The translations under genes and the position numbers were made by a program. A stretch of DNA of 11,424 nt from CAZXCQ01 sp964639275 (lineage in GTDB: Bacteria; Desulfobacterota; DSM-4660; Desulfatiglandales; Desulfatiglandaceae). The notes under the pieces were generated by a model. The model did no database searches and was not told where the DNA came from. It was given only the letters and a program-made list of their open reading frames with translations. The DNA lies in the NCBI GenBank assembly GCA_964639275.1, contig CAZXCQ010000203.1, positions 1 through 11,424 of the forward strand, read 5' to 3'. Positions 1-6,484 of the stretch are shown here, piece after piece (within the stretch, counting starts at the first letter, position 1; each line of letters starts with the position of its first letter).

Positions 1-173
1 AAGACCCCCATGCCACACCACAATCGATTTATCCCCGGGTTTTTGAGAAGTTACAGATAACCTTTATTGGTGAGATGCAGGCGCCTCGGTTGAACCCTTT
101 GGTTCTGGGGGCTGGAAAGGAGGTGATCAACAGGGTCGAAGACAAGGAAAGGGGAATTTGTGCTGAATCCTAA
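1..173 (+). CDS. C-terminal tail of an unidentified protein (partial at left edge)
   Basis: A reading frame is open from the left edge (first whole codon at position 3) to a TAA at 171-173, giving about 56 residues. The translation looks protein-like, with a segment reading ITFIGEMQAPRLNPLVLGAG followed by a charged amphipathic end. It runs in the same direction as the cluster and stops 21 bases before the transporter binding-protein gene, so it may be the last part of the preceding gene in the same operon. I do not recognise the family and assign no function. The start lies outside the window. It could be a chance open frame, because the stretch is short. Confidence 0.5.
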   Translation, partial: DPHATPQSIYPRVFEKLQITFIGEMQAPRLNPLVLGAGKEVINRVEDKERGICAES

Positions 174-194
174 AATCGAAGAGGGAGGTGCGGT

Positions 195-1205
195 ATGAAA
201 AAGATACTGTGGTTAGGGATTTGTGTGTTTTTGACGTTGGGCCTTTCCACTACCAATGTCTGGAGTGGACCCGTTGTTATCAAAGCCATCACTGCCTTTC
301 CTAAAAACCACCTAAATAACGATCCGGTACAGATATTTGTGGACAAGGTCAATGAAAGGGCCAAAGGCAAAATCAAAATCGACTGGATCGGCGGGCCGGA
401 GGTGATCAAGACATTTGACCAGATTCACGCCTTGAAGGCCGGAACCATAGACATGCTTCTTTATTACCCCTTCGGTTACATGAAGCCACTGATGCCCGAG
501 TCGTGGGCAAAGGGTCTGACCGAACTCGCCGAATGGGAAGAGCGAAAAACGGGGGCCTTTGAACTCTGGCAAGAGATCTTTGAGAAAAGGGTCAATGCAA
601 AGTATATTGGAAGATTTCATAATCTCGTGCCCTTTATGGTCTTTTCAAATAAAAATATCCAGAAGATCGAGGATTTCAAGGGGATGAAGATGCGGGTTAT
701 GCCCCTGTACATCCCCTTTTTAAAGGCCCTGGGAGCCGCGCCTGTCACCCTCCCGCCCTCTGAGATCTACACTTCTATGGAACGAGGAGTCGTGGACGGT
801 TTCATGTGGCCGAATGTGGGGATGACCAGTTTCGGGCTTCAGGAAGTGACCAAGTACGTGGTAGAGCCCGGGGTCTTCCAGATGGAGCCGGCCACCATGA
901 TCAACATGGACAAGTGGAAGAAGATCCCCAAGGATATGCAAGAATTGATCATGGAGGTCATGAGAGATATGGAATATATCGCCACCATGCGAAATGAATT
1001 GATAGTCAGAAAGGAAGACAGGATAAGAAAAGAGGCGGGAATGAAAACGATTCAACTACCGCCTGAGGAGGCCAAAAAGTTTGTAAAGATCTGCTACGAT
1101 AAGACCTGGGAATACGTTACCGGGATGGCCCCGGAGTACGCACCCAAACTGCGAAAGCTTTCATCCCGGGATGCCCTACCCAGGGGGGCATTTCCCTGGC
1201 AGTAA
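195..1205 (+). CDS. dctP: TRAP transporter periplasmic solute-binding protein, DctP family
   Basis: This 336-residue protein is the extracytoplasmic receptor of a tripartite ATP-independent periplasmic (TRAP) transporter; it binds an organic acid and hands it to the DctQ/DctM membrane pair. The N-terminus is a typical Sec signal peptide: MKK, then a hydrophobic stretch to about residue 20, with likely cleavage near VWS-G (residues 23-25). The family signature region around residues 160-200 is clear: a DFKGMKMRV stretch with Arg167 at the position that in this family salt-bridges the substrate carboxylate, followed by ALGAAPVTLPPSEIYTSMERGVVDG. The length is normal for the family. The ATG at 195 has GGGAGGTG at 183-190 and directly precedes the signal peptide, so the start is secure. 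It is followed by a 91-base gap with a strong hairpin, then dctQ and dctM. The ligand is unknown; the downstream CoA ligase suggests a carboxylic acid that is activated after uptake. Confidence 0.95.
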   Translation: MKKILWLGICVFLTLGLSTTNVWSGPVVIKAITAFPKNHLNNDPVQIFVDKVNERAKGKIKIDWIGGPEVIKTFDQIHALKAGTIDMLLYYPFGYMKPLMPESWAKGLTELAEWEERKTGAFELWQEIFEKRVNAKYIGRFHNLVPFMVFSNKNIQKIEDFKGMKMRVMPLYIPFLKALGAAPVTLPPSEIYTSMERGVVDGFMWPNVGMTSFGLQEVTKYVVEPGVFQMEPATMINMDKWKKIPKDMQELIMEVMRDMEYIATMRNELIVRKEDRIRKEAGMKTIQLPPEEAKKFVKICYDKTWEYVTGMAPEYAPKLRKLSSRDALPRGAFPWQ

Positions 1206-1242
1206 TGAAGTGACAAATGTCCATGACCAAAACAGGCAAGCA

Positions 1243-1290
1243 GGGGTGGGGCAGCGTCATGTAAGCCGACAATGCCCCGCCCCTTTGGGG
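1243..1290 (+). promoter_or_regulatory. Intercistronic hairpin between dctP and dctQ overlapping the dctQ ribosome binding site
   Basis: GGGGTGGGGCA (1243-1253) pairs with TGCCCCGCCCC (1273-1283) over 11 positions, ten Watson-Crick and one G-U, with a 19-base loop. It is not followed by a T-run, so it is not a classical terminator. The same CCCC (1280-1283) could instead pair with GGGG at 1287-1290, which is the only purine-rich candidate for the dctQ Shine-Dalgarno, 6 bases before its ATG. Hairpins after binding-protein genes are known in other uptake operons to protect the upstream mRNA and give excess binding protein over membrane subunits. That role here, and the switch between alternative pairings, are inference. 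Confidence 0.55.
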
Positions 1291-1296
1291 TAACAA

Positions 1297-1788
1297 ATGA
1301 AAGGTAAAGGGGTTTTTGATCGGATTATCGATTCTATGGCCTTCGTTGCGGGAATCCTCCTTGTTGCAGCCGTACTAACCGTTTGTTTTGAGATCTGCAT
1401 GAGATATTTTGCCCACAGACCCCAGGTCTGGACCGTAGAGATCTGCGAGTATATCCTCTTCACCATCGCTTTCCTGGGGGCACCATGGCTCTTAAAAAAG
1501 GGAGGGCACGTCAGTATAGACATCTTGGTCGCACAGTTCGGTGAAAAGGGGCAGAGCTATCTTGGGCTGTTCTCCACCGCCTCGGGTATTATCGTTTCTG
1601 CCGTCATCTGCTGGTTCAGCATATGGACGTCTTATGACTGCTATGAATCCGGCGTTTTGATAACCAAGACCCTGAGCATTCCAAAACACTACTTTCTGGT
1701 CTTGATCACCTTGGGGTATCTTTTTCTCCTTATTGAATTTGCAAGGCAATTCCTAGGGCATCTCAGGAAACTAAAGGGGGAGAGCTAA
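1297..1788 (+). CDS. dctQ: TRAP transporter small membrane subunit, DctQ family
   Basis: A 163-residue inner-membrane protein with four predicted hydrophobic segments (about residues 12-35, 48-66, 87-110 and 130-152), as expected for DctQ, the small subunit of TRAP transporters. The pattern after the second segment, GAPWLLKKGGHVSIDIL, is the usual DctQ signature, with the conserved GGH and Asp. The ATG at 1297 is fixed as the first possible start because an in-frame TAA lies two codons upstream (1291-1293). Its stop codon abuts the dctM start with no spacer, so the two subunits are probably translationally coupled. It has no catalytic role of its own; it forms a complex with DctM and is required for Na+-driven uptake in characterised members of the family. 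Confidence 0.94.
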   Translation: MKGKGVFDRIIDSMAFVAGILLVAAVLTVCFEICMRYFAHRPQVWTVEICEYILFTIAFLGAPWLLKKGGHVSIDILVAQFGEKGQSYLGLFSTASGIIVSAVICWFSIWTSYDCYESGVLITKTLSIPKHYFLVLITLGYLFLLIEFARQFLGHLRKLKGES

Positions 1789-3102
1789 ATGGAATGGTGG
1801 CTGCTCCTTATACTGATCGTGGGGGGCTTCCTGATGCTTCTGGCAGCCGGGCTTCCCGTGTTCCTCGCATTCACTATCGTTGATGTTCTGGGGATATACT
1901 TCCTGTGGGGCGGAGCCAGTGGCTTGGGCCAACTCACTCATTCCATTTTTTCCGCCATTAGCACCTTTGTACTCTTGCCGGTCCCGCTTTTTATATTGAT
2001 GGGAGAGCTTCTTTTTCACTCCGGGGTCTTTATCCGGGCCATAGACACTCTTGATAAATGGATGGGGCGCCTGCCCGGTCGATTGTGCATTCTCAGCGTG
2101 GGAGGGGCCACACTCTTCTCGACGTTGAGCGGCTCCAGTATGGGCACGGCCGCTATGTTGGGATCTTTGCTCCTTCCGGAAATGGAGAAACGGGGATATC
2201 ACAAGAGCATATCCATAGGGGCCTGTATGAGCGGGTCATTGGCTATGATCATCCCTCCTAGTGCACTGGCCGTGGTCCTGGGATCACTGGCCGAGATCTC
2301 CATAGGCAAACTCCTGATTGCAGGGGTTCTGCCCGGTTTTTTCATTGCGGCGCTCTATATCGCTTACATCACGATCAGATGTTTTCTTCAGCCACATATT
2401 GCCCCCGCCTACACGCCCAAAAAGGTCCCGTGGTCCGAAAAGCTCTCTGCTTTGATGAAAAATGTCCTGCCCTTTGCAAGTATCATCATGGTGGTTACGG
2501 GGCTTATCTTTGCGGGTCTGGCAACCCCCACGGAGTCGGCGGGAATGGGGGTAGTCACCACCGCCGTCTTGATAGCGCTCTATAAAAAGATGCGCTTTGA
2601 TGTGATAAAAAAATCAGTGGGTTCAACCTTACAAATCACGGTGATGATGTTTATGATCCTGACCGGATCAACGGCATTCAGCCAGATTTTGGCCTTTACG
2701 GGTGCCAGCAGGGGACTTGTGGAACTTGTGGTAAGTTTTCCACTACCTCCTCTTGTCATCATCATTGTGATGCAGGCCCTGATGGTCGTTTTGGGCACAT
2801 TTATGGAACAGGTTTCAATCATGATGATCACCTTTCCCATATTTTTTCCAATTGTTCACGCCTTGGGCTTCGATCCCGTCTGGTTCGGTTTGCTGGTACT
2901 CATAAACATGCAGATCGGGATGACGACGCCTCCATTTGGTTTATGTCTTTTTGTAATGAAGGGGGTCGCCCCGAAAGGGATTACCATGATGGATATATGC
3001 AGGTCTGTGATTCCCTTTGTCCTGATAGACCTTTCGGCGATGCTGGTGATAATGTTTTTTCCTGCCATCGCTTTGTTCTTGCCAGGCTTTATGAGGTATT
3101 GA
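1789..3102 (+). CDS. dctM: TRAP transporter large permease subunit, DctM family
   Basis: A 437-residue, very hydrophobic protein with roughly a dozen membrane segments: the transport channel of the TRAP system, a member of the ion transporter superfamily. Recognisable family features include the ITFIV-type N-terminus, SGSSMGTAAMLGSLLLPEM around residues 115-135, the IIPPS motif near residue 157 followed by LAEISIGKLLIAGVLPG, the ATPTESAGMGV region near residue 250, and MTTPPFGLCLF near residue 380. The length is normal for DctM. The ATG at 1789 directly follows the dctQ stop codon, with AAGGGGGAGAG about ten bases upstream inside the end of dctQ. It ends 15 bases before the acyl-CoA ligase, which ties the transporter physically to the catabolic genes. 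It appears intact. Confidence 0.95.
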   Translation: MEWWLLLILIVGGFLMLLAAGLPVFLAFTIVDVLGIYFLWGGASGLGQLTHSIFSAISTFVLLPVPLFILMGELLFHSGVFIRAIDTLDKWMGRLPGRLCILSVGGATLFSTLSGSSMGTAAMLGSLLLPEMEKRGYHKSISIGACMSGSLAMIIPPSALAVVLGSLAEISIGKLLIAGVLPGFFIAALYIAYITIRCFLQPHIAPAYTPKKVPWSEKLSALMKNVLPFASIIMVVTGLIFAGLATPTESAGMGVVTTAVLIALYKKMRFDVIKKSVGSTLQITVMMFMILTGSTAFSQILAFTGASRGLVELVVSFPLPPLVIIIVMQALMVVLGTFMEQVSIMMITFPIFFPIVHALGFDPVWFGLLVLINMQIGMTTPPFGLCLFVMKGVAPKGITMMDICRSVIPFVLIDLSAMLVIMFFPAIALFLPGFMRY

Positions 3103-3117
3103 AGAAGAGGGCAGGGA

Positions 3118-4716
3118 ATGGAACCCAAATTAATCCTAAGGGAATTGAGCCGTTATCAGGTGGGCACCTACGCTGATATCATATATAGAAATGCACTTCT
3201 CCATTCGAACATCGAGGCATTCAAATGCGGGTCGGCCACACTGAGCTTCTCTGAATTTAATGCCGAGGTCAACCGGTTAATCCATGCCCTGCACAATCAG
3301 GGAGTCAAGAAGGGCGATGTCCTTGGGGTTCTGTCATGGAATTGCCTGGAATATGCCGTGGTCTATGGGGCAGCCATGAAAGGGGGCTTCATCACCTCAC
3401 CCTTCAGTCCCAGGCTGCAGGCGGATGAGCTGGATTACATCATCAACTATTCGGAGGCGAATACCCTTTTTGTCGGACCCGAGTTAGTAGACCGGGTCGA
3501 TTCGCTGCGACCCCGGCTCCAACGGGTTGAGAACGTCATCTCTTTTAGAGACCCTGTCTCGGGGATGACATCCTACAGGGGGTTATTGGATGCCCAGCCT
3601 GAGGGGGAACCCGATGTTCAAGTAGAAGAGGACGACCCTTTGTTTATCTTTTATACCAGTGGGACGACCGGTGTTCCCCGTGGTGCGCTCTATTCCCATC
3701 GTCGGGCCATGGATGACACGAGGCGGTTTGTCATCTCACTCGCCTTAGAGTACGGGAACAGGCATATTCAAATCATGCCCCTTTTTCATGTGGGGGGGAC
3801 CAAAAATTTCTGGGGTTACTACTTTGTCGGCGGAAGCAATGTCATCATGCCGCAGGTCTCCTTTGACCCAGCGGCTACACTGAAGGCAATCCACGATGAA
3901 AATGCCACGGATATCCACATCGTCCCTACCCATCTGGCTGCCTTTCTCGCCTTGCCCGACGTGGATCAATATGATCTGAGGGGGCTGAAGCGGATGTTCT
4001 ATGCCGCTTCCCCCATGCCGCTCGAGTTATTGCGCCAGGGAATGGAGAAGTGGGGCCCCATTTTCGTCCAGAACTATGGTGCCACCGAAGACGGGCCCAA
4101 CGTGACGACCCTATCCATCCAACAACACGATGTTCTCGATCGCCCTCCCGAGGAGCAAAAATGCCTGGCCTCTGCGGGGTTTCCGCAGATCGGCGTGCAT
4201 GTCAGAATTGTGGATGAAAAGAGAAATGATCTGGGGCCCGGTGAGGTCGGAGAGATCATTGTCTTGAGCAAGGCCACGATGCTGGAGTGGTGGCGGAAAC
4301 CCGATGAGACCCGTGAGACGATAGTGGACGGATGGGTCCATACCGGGGATATGGGGCGATACGATGAGCAGGGTTACATCTACATTGTAGACCGGAAAAA
4401 GGACATGGTCATCTCGGGTGGGGAGAACATCTTCCCGCGGGAGGTCGAAGAGGTCCTTTACCGGCATCCCGCGGTTCAGGAGGCGGCCATTATCGGGATT
4501 CCCGACCCCTATTGGGTGGAAAAGGTGCATGCTGTGGTTGTCTTGAAGGAGGGGAAAAGCCTCAGTGCCAAAGAGCTGATCAATTTTTGCAAAGAGAGAA
4601 TGGCCCGTTTCAAGGCACCCAAATCCGTTGAATTTGTTGATTCCCTTCCAAAAAATCCAGCCGGGAAGATACTCAAAAGGCTGTTGCGAAAAAGATACTG
4701 GGAGGGAATGGGGTGA
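3118..4716 (+). CDS. Acyl-CoA/aryl-CoA ligase, AMP-forming (ANL superfamily)
   Basis: A 532-residue adenylate-forming enzyme that converts a carboxylic acid, ATP and CoA into the acyl-CoA, AMP and PPi via an acyl-adenylate. All core motifs are present: the P-loop YTSGTTGVPRGA at residues 179-190, YGATE at 320-324, HTGD at 408-411 (His replaces the commoner Tyr or Trp), the hinge DRKKDMVISGGENIFP at about 422-437, and the C-terminal catalytic lysine K517 in PAGKILKR. The length is standard. The ATG at 3118 lies 15 bases after dctM, with purine-rich GAAGAGGGCAGGG upstream. The substrate class cannot be decided from sequence; its place directly behind a TRAP transporter and before a CoA-ester-type molybdenum hydroxylase suggests it activates the imported acid. 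A second, broken ligase lies at the far end of the cluster (10350-11103). Confidence 0.93.
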   Translation: MEPKLILRELSRYQVGTYADIIYRNALLHSNIEAFKCGSATLSFSEFNAEVNRLIHALHNQGVKKGDVLGVLSWNCLEYAVVYGAAMKGGFITSPFSPRLQADELDYIINYSEANTLFVGPELVDRVDSLRPRLQRVENVISFRDPVSGMTSYRGLLDAQPEGEPDVQVEEDDPLFIFYTSGTTGVPRGALYSHRRAMDDTRRFVISLALEYGNRHIQIMPLFHVGGTKNFWGYYFVGGSNVIMPQVSFDPAATLKAIHDENATDIHIVPTHLAAFLALPDVDQYDLRGLKRMFYAASPMPLELLRQGMEKWGPIFVQNYGATEDGPNVTTLSIQQHDVLDRPPEEQKCLASAGFPQIGVHVRIVDEKRNDLGPGEVGEIIVLSKATMLEWWRKPDETRETIVDGWVHTGDMGRYDEQGYIYIVDRKKDMVISGGENIFPREVEEVLYRHPAVQEAAIIGIPDPYWVEKVHAVVVLKEGKSLSAKELINFCKERMARFKAPKSVEFVDSLPKNPAGKILKRLLRKRYWEGMG

Positions 4717-4723
4717 TATCTCC

Positions 4724-5005
4724 ATGGCGATAAGCATAGAACTGAAGACCAACTTTGGATTTCGAGAATCAGGCCCTGGTCGTTTTGTTTTGCCCCCACT
4801 CACAAGCACAATTGGAGAGCTACTGAGGTATATCGGCAAGAAGATTGATTTTATCTTTGTGGATGCTGAGGCCGTCACACTACGACCGGATGTGGAGGTC
4901 AATATCAATGGGAAAGATATCCTGTTTTATCCTGCCAGATTGGCCACGGAACTCAAAGAAGGTGACCTGGTGGATATATCGCTAACCACCATGGGAGGAG
5001 GCTAG
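4724..5005 (+). CDS. MoaD/ThiS-like ubiquitin-fold sulfur carrier
   Basis: A 93-residue protein resembling the small beta-grasp sulfur carriers MoaD and ThiS. In the C-terminal half it shows the family pattern: VNINGKDI, then LATELKEGDLVDIS (the usual 'L-x-x-G-D-x-V' strand), and the tail ends TMGGG, with the terminal Gly-Gly that is adenylated and thiocarboxylated in MoaD. MoaD delivers sulfur for the dithiolene of molybdopterin. No MoaE or MoeB partner lies in the window. The ATG at 4724 gives the family's usual length; the frame stays open upstream into the ligase gene, but those residues are coding sequence of the ligase in another frame. Spacing from the ligase stop is 7 bases and no strong Shine-Dalgarno sits at the normal distance (GGAGGG at 4701-4706 is about 17 bases away), so coupling to ligase translation is likely. 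A ThiS or thioamide/sulfur-carrier role is possible, but the molybdenum enzyme next door favours MoaD. Confidence 0.8.
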   Translation: MAISIELKTNFGFRESGPGRFVLPPLTSTIGELLRYIGKKIDFIFVDAEAVTLRPDVEVNINGKDILFYPARLATELKEGDLVDISLTTMGGG

Positions 5006-5037
5006 GATATTTTAATCTTTTGCATAGCGCGTATGAA

Positions 5038-5044
5038 GGGGAGG
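5038..5044 (+). promoter_or_regulatory. Ribosome binding site deciding the GTG start at 5052
   Basis: GGGGAGG lies 7 bases before a GTG at 5052. The protein beginning there aligns with the family from its first residues (FYRRLPNFDY, typical of molybdopterin dehydrogenase FAD subunits), and no ATG lies near it in frame, so GTG is the start. Confidence 0.7.
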
Positions 5045-5051
5045 ATAAGCA

Positions 5052-5936
5052 GTGGTAACATTTTACCGAAGATTGCCCAACTTTGACTATGTGAAACCGA
5101 AGCGTATTGAAGAAGTCCTCAATATTCTGGGGAACAACCAGGACGGGAAGGTCAAGGTCTATGCGGGCGGGACCGATTTGATCCCAAGGCTAAAGGGGAG
5201 GTTGGTCTCTGCACCCGAGCTCTTGGTTGACCTCAAGGGGATTCCCGACCTAGACTATGTCACCTACGACGAAAGAGAGGGACTGCGGATCGGCGCCCTG
5301 GCCACGATTGACTCCGTGGCCAACTCACCCATCGTCAAGGAGAAGTTTCCAATCTTATCCCAGGCGGCCAACAGTATTGCCTCGACTCAGGTCCAAAACC
5401 GTGGAACCATTGCCGGAAATATCTGTAATGCCGTTCCCTCGGCGGACTCGGCGCCGGCCCTCCTGGTTCTTGGGGCAGAGTTATTGTGTATGAGCAAAAA
5501 GGGGGAGCGCACACTCAAAATCAGTGAGTTTTTCAGGGGGCCAAATGAGACCGCCCTGAATTCAGACGAGATCCTGAAGGAGATTCAAGTTCCCCATATG
5601 CCCGAATACGGCCGGGGTGTTTATATCAAGCTCTCCCCAAGGACCAGAATGGACCTTGCGGTGGTGGGCGTTGCAGCCATCGTTGCTGCCGAGGGAGAGG
5701 TCTTTGGGGATATCAGGATCGGTCTGGGCGCGGTGGCGCCCACCCCCATGAGGGCCCAAAAGGCAGAGGATTTGCTCATGGGGGCGCGGATAGATGATGA
5801 AATAATCCGAACGGCCGCCAAGACCGCCTCGGATGAATCCAAACCAATAGATGATCACAGGGCCTCGGCCCAATACCGTCGGATGATGGTGGAGGTCCTG
5901 GTGAAACGGGCCGTTGGTCAGACGTTATCCGTCTAA
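5052..5936 (+). CDS. Molybdenum hydroxylase FAD-binding (medium) subunit, CoxM/HcrB family
   Basis: A 294-residue FAD subunit of a xanthine-dehydrogenase-family enzyme. It passes electrons from the iron-sulfur subunit to an external acceptor. The two FAD-binding motifs are visible: AGGTDLIP at residues 38-45 and TIAGNICNAVPSADSAPAL at 119-137 (the usual second Gly of TIGGN is Ala121). A C-terminal CO-dehydrogenase-flavoprotein-like domain follows from about residue 175 to the end. The length matches CoxM-type subunits (about 290). The about 40-residue cysteine-rich insertion that carries a [4Fe-4S] cluster in 4-hydroxybenzoyl-CoA reductase HcrB is absent: after TIAGN the chain runs directly to the SADSAPALLVLGAE strand, and no Cys cluster is seen. 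The start is GTG at 5052. The [2Fe-2S] and molybdopterin subunits follow in the order medium-small-large. Confidence 0.92.
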   Translation: MVTFYRRLPNFDYVKPKRIEEVLNILGNNQDGKVKVYAGGTDLIPRLKGRLVSAPELLVDLKGIPDLDYVTYDEREGLRIGALATIDSVANSPIVKEKFPILSQAANSIASTQVQNRGTIAGNICNAVPSADSAPALLVLGAELLCMSKKGERTLKISEFFRGPNETALNSDEILKEIQVPHMPEYGRGVYIKLSPRTRMDLAVVGVAAIVAAEGEVFGDIRIGLGAVAPTPMRAQKAEDLLMGARIDDEIIRTAAKTASDESKPIDDHRASAQYRRMMVEVLVKRAVGQTLSV

Positions 5937-5967
5937 GGCAGGGCACAATGCCTTTCCCCTCTTGGGG
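5935..5967 (+). repeat. Small stem-loops between the FAD and Fe-S subunit genes
   Basis: AAGGCA (5935-5940, starting within the TAA stop) pairs exactly with TGCCTT (5949-5954) around an 8-base loop, and CCCC (5956-5959) can pair with GGGG (5964-5967). The second half, ACAATGCC-TTT-CCCC-TCTT-GGGG, resembles the segment ACAATGCC-CCG-CCCC-TTT-GGGG at 1269-1290 in the dctP-dctQ gap. Both lie shortly before a start codon. Function is unknown. Confidence 0.4.
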
Positions 5968-5990
5968 GGGTGTTCGACAGAAAATGGATA

Positions 5991-5994
5991 GGAG
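5991..5994 (+). promoter_or_regulatory. Ribosome binding site deciding the ATG start at 6003
   Basis: GGAG (within ATAGGAGA) lies 8 bases before ATG 6003. This supports 6003 over the upstream in-frame GTG at 5970, which has no purine-rich site at proper spacing except a G-run and would add 11 residues not expected in this family. Confidence 0.6.
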
Positions 5995-6002
5995 ATCCAA
6001 AA

Positions 6003-6482
6003 ATGGAAATGAAAGAGATTCGATTCGTCCTCAACGGCAAGACCCATGAACTGTGGGTCGCCCCCTGGCGGACCCTGCTGGAACTCATCAGGGAAGACCT
6101 AAAGTTGACCGGGACCAAGGAAGGCTGCGGAAAGGGGGAGTGCGGGTCTTGCACCGTGATTATGGGTGGGAGGCCGATCAACAGTTGCCTGGTACCGGCG
6201 GTTGAGGCAGACAACCAGGAGATCATCACCATTGAGGGGCTTGCTGACGACGAGACCCTGCATCCGATCCAGGAGGCATTTGTGGCTCATTCGGGGATGC
6301 AGTGCGGGTTTTGCACCCCGGGCATGATCATGTCGGCAAAGGCGCTCCTGGACAGAAATCCAGATCCGAGCAAGGAAGAGATAAGGGAAGGAATAGCCGG
6401 GAATTTCTGCCGGTGCACCGGCTATACAAAGATTATTGAATCCATTCATGCTGCTGCCGAGAGGATGAAGGGAGGACAATAG
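6003..6482 (+). CDS. Molybdenum hydroxylase [2Fe-2S] (small) subunit, CoxS/HcrC family
   Basis: A 159-residue iron-sulfur subunit that carries electrons from the molybdenum site to the FAD subunit. The N-terminal plant-ferredoxin-type domain has its cluster ligands at Cys42, Cys47, Cys50 and Cys62 (pattern C-x4-C-x2-C-x11-C). The C-terminal four-helix domain has the second set at Cys101, Cys104, Cys136 and Cys138 (MQCGFCTPG and FCRCTGY). All eight expected cysteines are present and the length is typical. The ATG at 6003 is chosen because it has a well-spaced GGAG and gives the usual MEMKEIRFVLNG start; a GTG at 5970 would extend it by 11 residues. It ends two bases before the large-subunit ATG and its 3' end contains that gene's ribosome binding site. 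Confidence 0.95.
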   Translation: MEMKEIRFVLNGKTHELWVAPWRTLLELIREDLKLTGTKEGCGKGECGSCTVIMGGRPINSCLVPAVEADNQEIITIEGLADDETLHPIQEAFVAHSGMQCGFCTPGMIMSAKALLDRNPDPSKEEIREGIAGNFCRCTGYTKIIESIHAAAERMKGGQ

Positions 6483-6484
6483 AT

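Noticed and set aside
67..84. A GG-N10-GC arrangement resembling a sigma-54 promoter upstream of dctP.
   Set aside because: Beyond the GG and GC dinucleotides it lacks the TGGCAC and TTGC elements, and it sits inside the open upstream frame.
117..128. AAGGAGGTGATC, a 12-base match to the complement of the 16S rRNA 3' end, looking like an ideal ribosome binding site.
   Set aside because: No start codon with a following open frame lies within 5-12 bases; the bases encode Lys-Glu-Val-Ile in the upstream partial frame, so it is probably coincidental.
4628..4723. A longer version of the MoaD-like protein beginning inside the ligase gene.
   Set aside because: The added 32 residues overlap the ligase's catalytic-lysine region in another frame and do not belong to the MoaD fold; 93 residues is the expected size.
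4111..4908. A 265-codon open frame on the minus strand across the ligase 3' end and the MoaD-like gene.
   Set aside because: It is antisense to two genes with clear family motifs, shows no family pattern of its own, and spans an intergenic junction; it is a shadow of the coding bias on the other strand.
5970..6002. An upstream GTG start for the Fe-S subunit.
   Set aside because: It would add 11 residues atypical for the family, while ATG 6003 has a well-placed GGAG and yields the normal N-terminus.
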